A DNA stretch of 64,000 nt, from positions 1,178,001-1,242,000 of the forward strand of contig CP076546.1 of assembly GCA_018889975.1 (NCBI GenBank). Direction: 5' to 3'. Of this stretch, positions 10,501 to 17,991 are shown piece by piece; the first letter of the stretch is position 1; the number at the start of each line of letters is the position of its first letter. A program made the position numbers and the translations under genes. The DNA is from Bacillus sp. NP157. GTDB taxonomy: Bacteria > Pseudomonadota > Gammaproteobacteria > Xanthomonadales > Rhodanobacteraceae. The notes below the pieces were generated by a model that ran no database searches, was not told the DNA's origin, and saw only the letters and a program-made list of their open reading frames with translations.

Positions 10501-10620
10501 AAGGCGATGGCGGACGACCGTGAGCGCTGCATCGAAGCCGGGGCCAACGATTACATCGCCAAGCCGATCGACATCGACAAGCTGGTGTCGCTGTGTCGCG
10601 TGTGGTGCTCGAGGCGATGA
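7513..10620 (+). CDS. Hybrid sensor histidine kinase with GAF and three receiver domains
   Basis: Membrane-anchored multi-domain kinase of 1035 residues from ATG 7513. An AGGGGA ribosome site lies 12 bases upstream; a TTG at 7486 is less likely. Domain order: several hydrophobic helices (to about residue 110), a GAF domain (about 125-265), a long Gln/Glu-rich coiled coil (about 275-360), HisKA with His374 in NMSHELRTP, HATPase, a Pro/Ala linker, then three receivers with phospho-acceptor Asp697, Asp819 and Asp965. It should autophosphorylate and pass phosphate through its own receivers and to partners. The stop overlaps the cheR start, making it first in a coupled four-gene operon. Confidence 0.92.
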   Translation: MSQKQLARDRSIWTAVVVILAATLGIDVVTPLGYSVWCFYFLAVGLTLFQSRRDIPLIVALVASVLVVIGFKLSPPSAAAGFALPNRAMGVASLWIIAVVVSQALRARHAAERMLWLQEGHNAVAHALRGEQSPDEVGAHAVRALCARLDAQVGALYRVQGDRLILSGGVGLPDDQPLSLPRKGGLLGDSMADGNVRRVGGLTGHHLVVASSMGRTPAAEAFFVPVTAAGRPVGVIELGRSGDTPIHDAVLELLERTGETIGVALRTASLRQRQDELLEETQRQGEELQTQQEELRVSNEELEEQTRNLQLSHASLEAQQAELEQTNVQLEERTHELERQRATLVGAQADLARNARSLEATSRYKSEFVANMSHELRTPLNSSLILAKLLVDNKDGNLSDEQVRYAGAIHASNNDLLTLINDILDLSRIEAGHVEIVAEPLSVDGVLARLRETFDPLAGQKGLSLRLETAPGAPVQLNGDEQRLRQVLKNLVANAVKFTERGEVALRVEAAPGQRVRFTVSDTGIGIDAAQKDVIFEAFRQADGSTSRKFGGSGLGLSISRDLARRMGGDITVASEPGQGSTFTLELPVDGSAHASEPPAAAPAQVASFMAPPRSAPAAAAPSAPSPSPASVPSVPDDRTSRQRPGRLILAVEDDVVFARALVDLAHDLDFDCIVAGTADEALSLAATHSPSGVLLDLGLPDVSGLSVLERLKRNPATRHIPVHVVSATEHAQVAMELGAIGHLLKPATREHLVDAIAQLEDRHQRSMRRLLIVEDDASLRDNLTLLLSRDQLEIVAVGSIRDALDQLATATFDCLVMDLVLPDGSGYDLLAHMAASEAFAFPPVIVYTGRSLTREEEQQLRRYSKSIIIKGARSPERLLDEVTLFLHSVEASLPSDQQRLLREARKRDAMLDGRTVLLAEDDVRNIFALTSVLEPLGLRLEIARNGREAIERLEATEVDLVLMDIMMPEMDGLAAMRHIRADRRWTDLPIIALTAKAMADDRERCIEAGANDYIAKPIDIDKLVSLCRVWCSRR

Positions 10621-11450
10621 TGTCAGCCGAATCGGACCTGTTCGACTTGGAGCTAAAGGTACTGCTGGAAGCGGTCTACCTGCGCTACCACTACGACTTC
10701 CGCCATTACGCGGTGAGCTCGCTGCGCCGGCGCATGCGCCATGCCATGTCGCGTTACGGCCTTGAGCGCCTGAGCGACCTGCAGCATCGGGTGATCCACG
10801 AGCCGGCCTTTTTCGCCGAGGCCATGCAGTACTTCACGGTGCAGGTCTCGGAGATGTTCCGCGACCCGTCCTATTTCGCCGCGCTGCGCGAGCATGCCGT
10901 GCCGGTGCTGAAGACCTATCCATCGATCAAGGTCTGGGTCGCCGGTTGCAGCACCGGCGAAGAAGTGTGGTCGATGGCAATCCTGCTCGAAGAAGAAGGC
11001 CTGCTCGAACGCACGGTGATCTACGCCACCGACATCAATCCGCGTGCGCTGGAAGCAGCGGAAAGCGGCGTCTACGCGCTGGACCGGATGGCGACGTTCA
11101 GCCGCAACTACCAGGCGGCCGGCGGCCATCGCTCGCTCTCGGACTACTTCACCACCGGCTACGGCGGCGCCGTGTTCGACCGCCGCCTGCGCCGCCAGGT
11201 GGTGTTCGCCGACCACAGCCTCGCCACTGATGCGGTGTTCTCCGAGGTGCACCTGGTTTCGTGCCGCAACGTGCTGATCTATTTCAACCGTGACCTGCAG
11301 GACCGTGCCGTGGGCCTGTTCCACGATTCGCTGGTCCGCCGCGGCTTCCTTGGCCTCGGTGCGAAGGAATCGCTGCAATTTGGCGCGCACGCGGGCGATT
11401 TCGAAGCGACCGCACCGCAGCAGCGGCTGTATCGCAAGGTGGGCGGATGA
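10617..11450 (+). CDS. cheR: CheR-type protein-glutamate methyltransferase
   Basis: SAM-dependent methyltransferase that in chemotaxis methylates receptor glutamates. It has the N-terminal CheR helical domain (YHYDFRHYAVSSLRRRM) and the SAM-binding catalytic core (VWVAGCSTGEEVWSMA, then ATDINPRALEAA and SCRNVLIYF). Two consecutive ATG codons are available (10617 and 10620); the first overlaps the kinase stop. No chemoreceptor, CheA or CheW gene is in the window, so its substrate is probably the coiled-coil or GAF region of the hybrid kinase rather than a classical receptor; that is inference. The stop overlaps cheB (ATGA). Confidence 0.92.
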   Translation: MMSAESDLFDLELKVLLEAVYLRYHYDFRHYAVSSLRRRMRHAMSRYGLERLSDLQHRVIHEPAFFAEAMQYFTVQVSEMFRDPSYFAALREHAVPVLKTYPSIKVWVAGCSTGEEVWSMAILLEEEGLLERTVIYATDINPRALEAAESGVYALDRMATFSRNYQAAGGHRSLSDYFTTGYGGAVFDRRLRRQVVFADHSLATDAVFSEVHLVSCRNVLIYFNRDLQDRAVGLFHDSLVRRGFLGLGAKESLQFGAHAGDFEATAPQQRLYRKVGG

Positions 11451-12016
11451 GCGCGAGCTGGCCCCAGGCCGTGGTGATCGGTGCTTCCGCCGGGGGCGTG
11501 CACGCCCTGCGCGAGTTGCTCGCCTGCCTGCCGGTCGGTTTCGGCGCGCCGGTGCTGGTCGTGCAACACATCCCGCGTGACCGTCCCAGTGGCCTTGCCG
11601 CGCTGCTGGACGACACCTGCGCGCTGCCGGTGGCGGAGGCCCAGGACAAGCAACCGCTGTGCCCGGGCGTGGTGCTGTTCGCACCGCCGGACTACCACCT
11701 GCTGGTCGAGGATCGGGAGACCGTGGCGTTGTCGCGCGACGAAGCCGTGCTGTACTCACGGCCTGCGATCGACCCCCTGTTTGAATCCGCCGCCGAGGTC
11801 TTTGGCGACGGCCTGCTTGCCATCCTCCTCACCGGCGCGAGCAGCGACGGTAGCGCGGGGCTGGCAGCCGTACGCCGCGAAGGCGGCATCGCCTGGGTCC
11901 AGGACCCGGACGAAGCCGTTGCGCCCACCATGCCGGCATCCGCGATTGCGCATGCCGGTGCCGATGCCATTGCTACCCTTGGCGAGCTCTGCCGCCGCCT
12001 TGGAGAACTCCGTTGA
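11447..12016 (+). CDS. cheB: CheB-type methylesterase without a receiver domain
   Basis: Stand-alone CheB catalytic domain of 189 residues; classical CheB is about 350 residues with an N-terminal receiver. The catalytic triad is visible as Ser14 (GASAGG), His41 (VVQHIP) and Asp134 (LTGASSDG). It would remove methyl groups added by the adjacent CheR or deamidate Gln. Lacking a receiver, it cannot be switched by CheA-type phosphotransfer and may be constitutive or controlled by protein contact. It overlaps cheR by four bases and the next gene by one base (TGATG). Confidence 0.92.
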   Translation: MSASWPQAVVIGASAGGVHALRELLACLPVGFGAPVLVVQHIPRDRPSGLAALLDDTCALPVAEAQDKQPLCPGVVLFAPPDYHLLVEDRETVALSRDEAVLYSRPAIDPLFESAAEVFGDGLLAILLTGASSDGSAGLAAVRREGGIAWVQDPDEAVAPTMPASAIAHAGADAIATLGELCRRLGELR

Positions 12017-13143
12017 TGAACCTGTCGATGACCCTCCCGGACGAACCGGTGGCGCAGCGCGAGCTGGCGAACATCCTGATCGTGGATGACGTGCCGCAGA
12101 ACCTGATCGCGATGGAGGCGCTGCTCTCTCGCGACGACATCCGCATCCTCAAGGCCTCCTCGGGGCCCGAAGCGCTGGAACTGTTGCTGGTGCAGGACGT
12201 GGCGCTGGCCCTGCTCGACGTGCAGATGCCGGAGATGGACGGCTTCGTACTGGCCGAGCTGATGCGCGGTTCGCAGCGCACGCGCGACGTGCCGATCATC
12301 TTCCTGACCGCATCGCCGAACGATCCGGCCCGTTCGTTCAAGGGCTACGAAACCGGTGCGGTGGACTTCCTGCACAAGCCGATCGACCCGCGGGTGATCC
12401 AGGGCAAGGTGGACGTGTTCGTCGAGCTCTATCAGCAGCGGCAGCAGCTGAAGGCGCAGAACGCCCGGCTGGAGCGCGCGCTGCAGCTCAACGAAGCAAT
12501 GATCGCCGTGCTCACCCACGACCTGCGCACGCCGCTGTCGGCGATCACGCTGTGTGCCGATCGCATCCGCGAGGAGGTGGGTGACGGCCCGCTGGCGCGT
12601 ACCGCGCACCATGTGGAATCCAGCGCCCGGCGCATGGCGCGGATGATCGACCAGTTGCTGGATTTTTCGCGGATCCGTTCGGGCGTGGTCGTGCTCGACC
12701 TGGCCAACCACGACCTGGGCGCACTGGCCCAGGCGACCACCGAAGAAATCCGCCAGGCCCATCCCACCCGTTCGATCGATCTCCACGTGACGGGCAACAC
12801 GCTGGGTTACTTCGACTCGACCCGCGTAGGCCAGGTGGTCTCCAACCTGCTCGGCAACGCGGTGCAGTACGCCCTCGGCAGCGCGCCGATCGAACTGAGC
12901 GTGGACGGCACCGATGCCGCGTCGCTGTCGATCGTCCTGCGTAATGCGGGCGCGCTTCCGCCCAACCTCGTCCAGCGCATCTTCGAACCGTTCAAGGGCA
13001 ACTTCCACCAGAGCCGCGGGCTGGGCCTGGGTTTGTACATCGTCGATCAGTTCGTCCGCGCCCACGGCGGCAGCGTCACCGCGGCGAACGTCGCCGATGG
13101 CGTGGAATTCGTCGTACGGATGCCGCGTAACGCCGTGCGTTAA
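12016..13143 (+). CDS. Receiver-histidine kinase (REC-HisKA-HATPase)
   Basis: Soluble 375-residue protein with an N-terminal receiver (IVDDVP..., phospho-acceptor Asp68 in LLDVQMPEMDG), a short coiled coil (about 135-160), HisKA with His168 in LTHDLRTPLS, and a HATPase domain (N-box LLGNAVQYA, G-box RGLGLGLYIV). No membrane segment is seen. It can receive phosphate from the upstream triple-receiver kinase and then change its own kinase activity, so the operon looks like a two-kinase relay with methylation enzymes between. The start ATG overlaps the cheB stop by one base. No DNA-binding output domain is encoded in the operon. Confidence 0.9.
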   Translation: MNLSMTLPDEPVAQRELANILIVDDVPQNLIAMEALLSRDDIRILKASSGPEALELLLVQDVALALLDVQMPEMDGFVLAELMRGSQRTRDVPIIFLTASPNDPARSFKGYETGAVDFLHKPIDPRVIQGKVDVFVELYQQRQQLKAQNARLERALQLNEAMIAVLTHDLRTPLSAITLCADRIREEVGDGPLARTAHHVESSARRMARMIDQLLDFSRIRSGVVVLDLANHDLGALAQATTEEIRQAHPTRSIDLHVTGNTLGYFDSTRVGQVVSNLLGNAVQYALGSAPIELSVDGTDAASLSIVLRNAGALPPNLVQRIFEPFKGNFHQSRGLGLGLYIVDQFVRAHGGSVTAANVADGVEFVVRMPRNAVR

Positions 13144-13151
13144 AGGCGGCG

Positions 13152-14063
13152 TCAGGCGACCGGCAGGCCGTGGATCAGGCGCTTGGCCAGCCGTGGCTGG
13201 CGGAACTGTTCGATCCACCAGGCCAGTGCACGGCCTTCGGTATCGCCGCGCCAGGCCACGTACAGGGTATTCGGCTCGCGCGGATCGGCCATCCGCTTCT
13301 CGACCAGCTCACCGCTATCGAGCAATGCCTTCGCCCGCTGGCGGGGCACCCACCCGACGCCCAGGCCGTCGCGTTGGGCGAGGATCTTGGCACGCATGCT
13401 CGGCACCGCCAGCGTCGGCTGACCGCCCAGCGTGCCGTAGCCGCGCGTGCTGCCACGCGATGAATCCGCCACGACGATCGCACGGTGCCTGGCCACCGCA
13501 TCGGCGTCCAGTGGTTCCTTCGCCTTGCCCAGCGGATGGCGCGGCGAGACGGCGAACGCCCATTCCATGACGCCGAGCTCGTGCCAGCGCAGCTTCGGGA
13601 TGGCGGGCGGCTCGTTGGTGGCGCCGACGACGAGGTCGGCACGGCCGTCGCGCAAGGCTTCCCAGGTGCCGCCCAGCACTTCATGCGTAAAACGCAGGCG
13701 TACCCCCGAGCCCAGTGCGTCGAACGCGCGGATCGAGGGGAACAGCAGGTCGAACTCGAGCAGCTCGTCGGTGACGATGGCGAGCCGGTCTTCCCATCCG
13801 CCAGCGACCTGCTTGACGCGTTGGGCCAGCCGCGACACGTCCTGCATCAGTCGCGCGGCTTCATTGGCGAGCAACTGGCCGGCAGGCGTGAGTTGCAGGC
13901 GGTAACGGCGGCGATCGAAAAGCAGGGCGTCGAACCGGTCTTCCAGCTGCCGCGCGGCGTGCGACAAGGTCGAGGGTGCCTTGCCCAGCCGGGCCGCGGC
14001 ACGCGACAGGCTGCCCGTCTCGCGGATGGCCTCGAGCAAGGCCAGTTCGTCCTCCGACAACAT
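13152..14063 (-). CDS. LysR-family transcriptional regulator
   Basis: LysR-type regulator, 303 residues. The N-terminal winged helix-turn-helix (LSEDELALLEAIRETGSLSRAAARLGKAPSTLSHAARQLE split over residues 2-42) is followed by a type 2 periplasmic-binding-like effector domain (about 90-300). The C-terminal half resembles the YhaJ/AllS-like branch. It converges with the kinase operon, eight bases apart, and is divergent from the small gene at 14240, which it might regulate from the 175-bp intergenic region. The effector is unknown. Confidence 0.88.
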   Translation of the reverse strand: MLSEDELALLEAIRETGSLSRAAARLGKAPSTLSHAARQLEDRFDALLFDRRRYRLQLTPAGQLLANEAARLMQDVSRLAQRVKQVAGGWEDRLAIVTDELLEFDLLFPSIRAFDALGSGVRLRFTHEVLGGTWEALRDGRADLVVGATNEPPAIPKLRWHELGVMEWAFAVSPRHPLGKAKEPLDADAVARHRAIVVADSSRGSTRGYGTLGGQPTLAVPSMRAKILAQRDGLGVGWVPRQRAKALLDSGELVEKRMADPREPNTLYVAWRGDTEGRALAWWIEQFRQPRLAKRLIHGLPVA

Positions 14064-14239
14064 GTTCGACCCCTTCGAACGTCTGCGTTGGCGGCCATCC
14101 TACGGCAAACAGCGTGCCATCCCTTGCACGACTTCACCGCGCTAGGTAGGAATACGTAAGACACGGAACACGGCGTTCCTTAACCTCGGCGCCGCATCCC
14201 GAGCCAGCACCCTGGCTTTTCCCGCCAGCGGTACCGTGC

Positions 14240-14479
14240 ATGGATACGATCCAATTGAATCGACGCGCCAACCTTCGCACGGTGCTCGACGAGCTTACCG
14301 CCGAGGGCATCACCGGCTCGGTCACCCGCGCCTCCATCCTCGGCATCGACGATCGCGAAGTGCTCGCCATGCTGCGCGGGAAACACATCGACAACGAAGC
14401 CGCCCGCGAAGTGGAATGGGCGATGCAACGCCGCGTCGGCTGGATGGACGAAGACCACCGCCGCGAAAAGCTCGTTTAA
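14240..14479 (+). CDS. Small Cro/XRE-like helix-turn-helix protein
   Basis: 79-residue protein of no named family that I can assign. The layout RRANLRTVLDEL...RASILGIDDREVLAMLRGKHIDNEAAREVEWAM...GWMD follows phage-repressor-type Cro/C1 domains, in which a helix-turn-helix is followed by a GK-IDN-AR-E-GW(M/L)D tail. A DNA-binding role is therefore plausible but the recognition helix is diverged. No strong ribosome site is visible. A REP element begins one base after the TAA stop. Confidence 0.6.
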   Translation: MDTIQLNRRANLRTVLDELTAEGITGSVTRASILGIDDREVLAMLRGKHIDNEAAREVEWAMQRRVGWMDEDHRREKLV

Positions 14480-14480
14480 T

Positions 14481-14635
14481 GTAGGAGCGCGCCTGCGCGC
14501 GAAAACTGACAGGGCGATGAAATCGTAAACGGCGATCAATCCATGGAAGGCGATTGTTTTAAAAAACGACGATCGTCCTAAAAAAACGACGCCGCACCGG
14601 TCACGAAAAAACATCGCGCGCAGGCGCGCTCCTAC
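14481..14635. repeat. REP doublet (REPIN), inverted pair
   Basis: A 22-bp REP (begins GTAGGAGCGCGCCTGCGCGC) at 14481-14502 is repeated as an exact reverse complement at 14614-14635, separated by about 110 bp of AT-richer sequence with A-tracts. The pair can form a long hairpin and lies between the convergent XRE-like gene and chitinase gene. Such doublets are non-autonomous elements usually mobilised by RAYT transposases; none is encoded in this window. Confidence 0.9.
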
Positions 14636-14644
14636 ACGGTGGCG

Positions 14645-15952
14645 TTACCTTCCGAGGTTGCTGAGGAAGCGCTTGGTGTACTGCAACGCCGTGGTCGAAG
14701 GCTGTGAGTTGCAGGTGGGCGAGGCGGTGGATTGCGAGCAGGGCGTATCGCGGTCAAGCGACCAGAAGTGCACGCCGGCCAGCTTGTTGGTCGCCGCGTA
14801 GTTGGTCACCGTGTCGATGTCGGCCGTGGTGAACACTTCGCTGGACACGTCGTTGACGCCGATCATCGGCGTGACTTCGATCTGGCTCGCCGGGATGCCG
14901 TACGTGTGCTGCAGGTTGATCACCGACTGCACGGCGGACTGGCCCATGTCGCATGCACCATTCTTCACCACGCACACGCCGCTACCGGCCGCGCCGTAGT
15001 CCATCGCCATCAGGTTGATGGTGTAGTTCTTCAGGCCCGAGGCCTTCACCGCCTTGACCACGGTGTCACCGGTGCCGTTCAAACCACCGAAGCTGCCATC
15101 GGATGCCGCGAGCGTCGCCAGGGTGAACGAGAAGCGCAGGTTCGGGTAGATGCTCTGCGCGTACACGGCCTGGCTGACCAGCGACGACAGCTGCGCGGGC
15201 GTCTGGCCTCCTTCGATGTCGAAGTCGATGCCGACCAGGTGCGCACTGTTGTAGCGCGCGACGAACTGCGCCATGCCGGTGGCGCTGCCACAGCTGAACA
15301 CGCCCGCCTGCCCACCGGTGGACACGACGTAGTTGATGCCGGCCGAGTTCAGCCGGGCGATGTTGGCGTCGGCGAAGGCCTGGCCCGGCACGCCGCCCCA
15401 GTTCTCCGAGCCGCATTCGCCGCTGGCGAAGGCGAGGGTGATCGCACCGAGGTTCGGTACCTGGGTGGAGACCAGGCTGCCGGAGCCCACCACCGGGATG
15501 CGCGTGCCGGTGACCAGCGTCGACATGATGTTGGTGTTCCAGTCGAGGTTGATCGTGATGTCCTTGTAGGGGCTGAAGAACACGGTGCCGGCGCCGGGCG
15601 GCGGATTGGTCGGCGGGGGATCCGTCGGCGGCGGATCGGTCGGTGGCGTGCTGCCGCCGCCACTGCAGGCACCCTGCGAGGTCCACGGCTGGCCGCTACC
15701 GGCGGCGCCGCTGCTGGTGGCGGGGTCGTTGCCCTGGGTCCACCAGTTGGCGACGTAGTTCACACCGTTCTCGCTGGCGACGTTGCCGCCGGTGTAGACC
15801 GTGCCCGCACCCCATGCGGCGGCACAGGCCGTGGCGGCATGCGCGGCACGCATGGGCACGGCGGCGGAAAGGGCCAGGGCGATGGCGACGCCGAGCGTGC
15901 CAGTACAGCTTCCGAGCAGAAAACGAGACCGAACACCTGCGCTTGCGTGCAT
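14645..15952 (-). CDS. Secreted GH18 chitinase with CBM5/12 module
   Basis: Extracellular chitinase of 435 residues. I chose the ATG at 15952 because ACGGAG lies 7-8 bases upstream and a signal peptide follows (to about residue 39, AHA); an upstream in-frame extension lacks these. Order: signal peptide, a chitin-binding CBM5/12 module (about 41-97, aromatic WGAGTVY and NWWTQG), a Thr/Pro linker (about 101-120), and a GH18 barrel with the catalytic D-x-D-x-E as Asp243, Asp245 and Glu247 in GIDFDIEG. It degrades chitin outside the cell. Two LacI-type palindromes lie upstream, fitting control by chitin or N-acetylglucosamine. Confidence 0.93.
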   Translation of the reverse strand: MHASAGVRSRFLLGSCTGTLGVAIALALSAAVPMRAAHAATACAAAWGAGTVYTGGNVASENGVNYVANWWTQGNDPATSSGAAGSGQPWTSQGACSGGGSTPPTDPPPTDPPPTNPPPGAGTVFFSPYKDITINLDWNTNIMSTLVTGTRIPVVGSGSLVSTQVPNLGAITLAFASGECGSENWGGVPGQAFADANIARLNSAGINYVVSTGGQAGVFSCGSATGMAQFVARYNSAHLVGIDFDIEGGQTPAQLSSLVSQAVYAQSIYPNLRFSFTLATLAASDGSFGGLNGTGDTVVKAVKASGLKNYTINLMAMDYGAAGSGVCVVKNGACDMGQSAVQSVINLQHTYGIPASQIEVTPMIGVNDVSSEVFTTADIDTVTNYAATNKLAGVHFWSLDRDTPCSQSTASPTCNSQPSTTALQYTKRFLSNLGR

Positions 15953-16082
15953 GATGAATCTCCGTTCCAGATGGTGTTGCCGAAGGTGGTTTTCCCCTGT
16001 TGCCGGCGCCTGCCTCGCCTGCCCCCGTGGCACTGACGCACGGTTTTGCTGACGGCCGGATTTGTCCGGTTTAGTCCCGGAT

Positions 16083-16094
16083 GACAACGTTGTC
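16083..16094. promoter_or_regulatory. LacI-type operator candidate
   Basis: GACAACGTTGTC is a perfect 12-bp palindrome with the central CG typical of LacI-family operators. It lies about 130 bases upstream of the chitinase start codon. LacI-family NagR regulators control chitin and N-acetylglucosamine genes in related bacteria; assignment to such a regulator is inference. Confidence 0.5.
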
Positions 16095-16269
16095 TATTCG
16101 AAGATGCTGGTTTTGTGACAGGGTTCGTGAACCGCTGGCATGCCGGCAATGGCGCGGCGCAGCGCGATTTGCCGCGTGAAATCGATTACCTGTCGCGACA
16201 GCGGCGTCGATCGCGGTGTTGCACCGCGAGAGCACGGAATCGGTGGACCAGGACGTCCTTGTCCCGTAG

Positions 16270-16283
16270 TGACAACGTGGTCA
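16270..16283. promoter_or_regulatory. Second LacI-type operator candidate
   Basis: TGACAACGTGGTCA differs by one base from the perfect palindrome TGACAACGTTGTCA and matches the upstream copy at 16083. It lies 318 bases from the chitinase start and just beyond the stop of the DUF1080 gene, so it could be a distal auxiliary operator for looping. Confidence 0.4.
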
Positions 16284-16287
16284 GTAG

Positions 16288-17034
16288 TCAGCCTAGCTGT
16301 TTGATCCGGATGCTGCGGAACCAGATCTGGATCGGCGGCGTGCCCTTGTCCTCGCCGCCCTGCAGGGAGATGTGGCCACGCTGGAACTTCGCGAAGCCGG
16401 GCATCTTCGCGAACTTGGTCTTCGCCACCAGCGCATTCCATTCGGGCGTCCAGAGCGTCGTGTCGACCGTCTTGTGTCCGTTCTGGAAGAACTGCACGTG
16501 GCCGTGGTCGACGATGATCTCGACCTGGTTCCAGTTGCCGTGCTCGCGAACGCTTTCGATGTCCGACGAGATCAGGTCGAACAGGTCGCCCGAGCGCTCG
16601 TAGAGCGTGTAGCTGTCGGGCTTGGTGCAGACCAGGTCGGCGACCTGCAGTTCCGGGCCGGTTTCCCAGGTATTGCGATACTTCGGCGCTTCGCTGACGT
16701 TGAACATGATGCCGGCGTCGGCGCAGGCGGTCATCTTCCACTCGAGCTTCAGGTCGAAGTTCTCGTATTCGCCATCGGTGACGAGGTCGGCGAAATCCGC
16801 ATCCGGTGCCTTCAGGTCGCGGTCCAGGCGGATGGCGCCGTCGGCGACGCTCCAGTCCTTGCCCGTGCCTTTCTGCTGGAAGGAGTGCCAGCCGGCGAGG
16901 CTCTTGCCGTCGAAAAGCAGCTTGTAGCCCTGGCCGCGCTCGGCATCCGAAAGCGTGTTCGGCGAGTCGGCCGCGTGGACGGGGAGGGCGATGAGGCAGG
17001 CGAGGGCTAGGGCCTTCGAACACGCACGCAGCAT
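16288..17034 (-). CDS. Secreted DUF1080 (3-keto-disaccharide hydrolase-like) protein
   Basis: 248-residue protein with a signal peptide (MLRACSKALALACLIALPVHA) and one DUF1080 domain, a concanavalin-like jelly roll. Typical features are GYKLLFDGKSLAGW near residue 35, the central E-x-DLKLEWKM strand, NSG-like GIMFNVSE, and the C-terminal PIQIWFRSIRIKQL strand. Some family members hydrolyse 3-keto-glycosides or bind glycans. The start is the ATG at 17034; upstream in-frame sequence is antisense to the CHAD gene. It lies on the same strand as the CHAD gene and the chitinase. The precise substrate is unknown. Confidence 0.85.
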   Translation of the reverse strand: MLRACSKALALACLIALPVHAADSPNTLSDAERGQGYKLLFDGKSLAGWHSFQQKGTGKDWSVADGAIRLDRDLKAPDADFADLVTDGEYENFDLKLEWKMTACADAGIMFNVSEAPKYRNTWETGPELQVADLVCTKPDSYTLYERSGDLFDLISSDIESVREHGNWNQVEIIVDHGHVQFFQNGHKTVDTTLWTPEWNALVAKTKFAKMPGFAKFQRGHISLQGGEDKGTPPIQIWFRSIRIKQLG

Positions 17035-17069
17035 GGGGCGACTCCGGTGGGGGATATTCTGGATAGGCT

Positions 17070-17885
17070 TCAGGCGACCTTGCGGTACTGCTTGAGCGCC
17101 ACGCCGACCTGTTCGACCAGCGGCGCCGTCAAGGCGGGTTCGCGCAGGGCCCTGAGGTGCGAGCGCAGCGAGCGCAGGTCCTGTTTCGCACCAAGGGCGT
17201 CGGACAGCTTCGCCATGGCACGGGTAGCGGCCTTGTCCTGCTTCGCGTGATGCGGCGCCGGCTTGCCGGCGGCACGCAGGACCCGGCGCCAGTACTGCAA
17301 CTGCATTCGCAGCCTCCGGGCACGCCGACGCCAACGGTGCAGGCTGGCCGGCGCGGCATCCTTGCGCACGCGCTTGCCAGCGCGCTCGACGCGGCGATGG
17401 CCGGCCTTCAGCACCTCTTCCAGCAGCCCGCGCTTGACCGACCGCCACGGCAGCTTTTCGATGAGGTCGCCGATGTCGCGCACCTCATGCCTGCGCTTGA
17501 GGAACCGCGGATCCTTGTGCAGGGCCTCGACCAGGCGGCCGTCGCGTCTATTTTCCAACGTCCTGATCGCGGCGGCCCATGCAGGCGACGGGCGCGGCCC
17601 AGCCAGGCCATGGGCGAGGGTCACCGCGACGTGGGCGTCGCGCAGGGGCGACAGGCCGCGGGCCAGCTTGCCGATCCGCGCTTCGATGTCAGCCAGTGGC
17701 TCGCCGAAGACATCCGCGCCCAGCCGCAGCAGGCTCTTCAGCCGCCGCAGGCCCTTACGCGCCGCGTGGATCCCGCCGTGGCGGTCCTTGGTGTTGGCCA
17801 GGGCGCGTGCGATGGTCCGGCATTCGCGCGAGGCGAACAGGGCCAGGGCGGTAGGAATGCTGGGCTTCACGGTATTCGGAGGCAT
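17070..17885 (-). CDS. CHAD-domain protein (polyphosphate-binding)
   Basis: 271-residue, strongly basic, all-helical CHAD domain. It carries conserved histidine and arginine clusters (GIHAARKGLRRLKSLLRL near 38-55, HRWRRRARRLRMQLQYWR near 183-200, and KLSDALGAKQDLRSL near 232-246) that bind inorganic polyphosphate in known CHAD proteins. It stands alone rather than fused to a CYTH triphosphatase. The gene is divergent from a Pit phosphate transporter, with 106 bases between them, supporting a role in phosphate or polyphosphate handling. Confidence 0.88.
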   Translation of the reverse strand: MPPNTVKPSIPTALALFASRECRTIARALANTKDRHGGIHAARKGLRRLKSLLRLGADVFGEPLADIEARIGKLARGLSPLRDAHVAVTLAHGLAGPRPSPAWAAAIRTLENRRDGRLVEALHKDPRFLKRRHEVRDIGDLIEKLPWRSVKRGLLEEVLKAGHRRVERAGKRVRKDAAPASLHRWRRRARRLRMQLQYWRRVLRAAGKPAPHHAKQDKAATRAMAKLSDALGAKQDLRSLRSHLRALREPALTAPLVEQVGVALKQYRKVA

Positions 17886-17930
17886 CCGGTCGTATATACC
17901 ACGGCGGACGCCGCCGCGGCGTCACGTGGG

Positions 17931-17948
17931 CTGACACCAGATGGTCAC
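17931..17948. promoter_or_regulatory. Possible Pho box between CHAD and pit
   Basis: CTGACAC and TGGTCAC are 11 bases apart, matching the spacing of PhoB-binding direct repeats and 10 of 14 positions of the repeat consensus CTGTCA(T/C). The site lies between two divergent genes that both concern phosphate. The match is imperfect and unverified. Confidence 0.35.
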
Positions 17949-17991
17949 ACGGGCTTGTTAGTTCTGGGCGGGTCCCGATGGGAGTCACGCG

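Larger units (their letters stand above)
15953..16287. other. Chitinase upstream region, non-coding
   Basis: 335 bases between the chitinase start and the DUF1080 gene stop. No convincing gene was seen on either strand. The region holds the chitinase ribosome site and two similar palindromes (16083-16094 and 16270-16283), annotated separately. It should carry the chitinase promoter on the minus strand, but no clear -35/-10 pair could be assigned. Confidence 0.6.
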
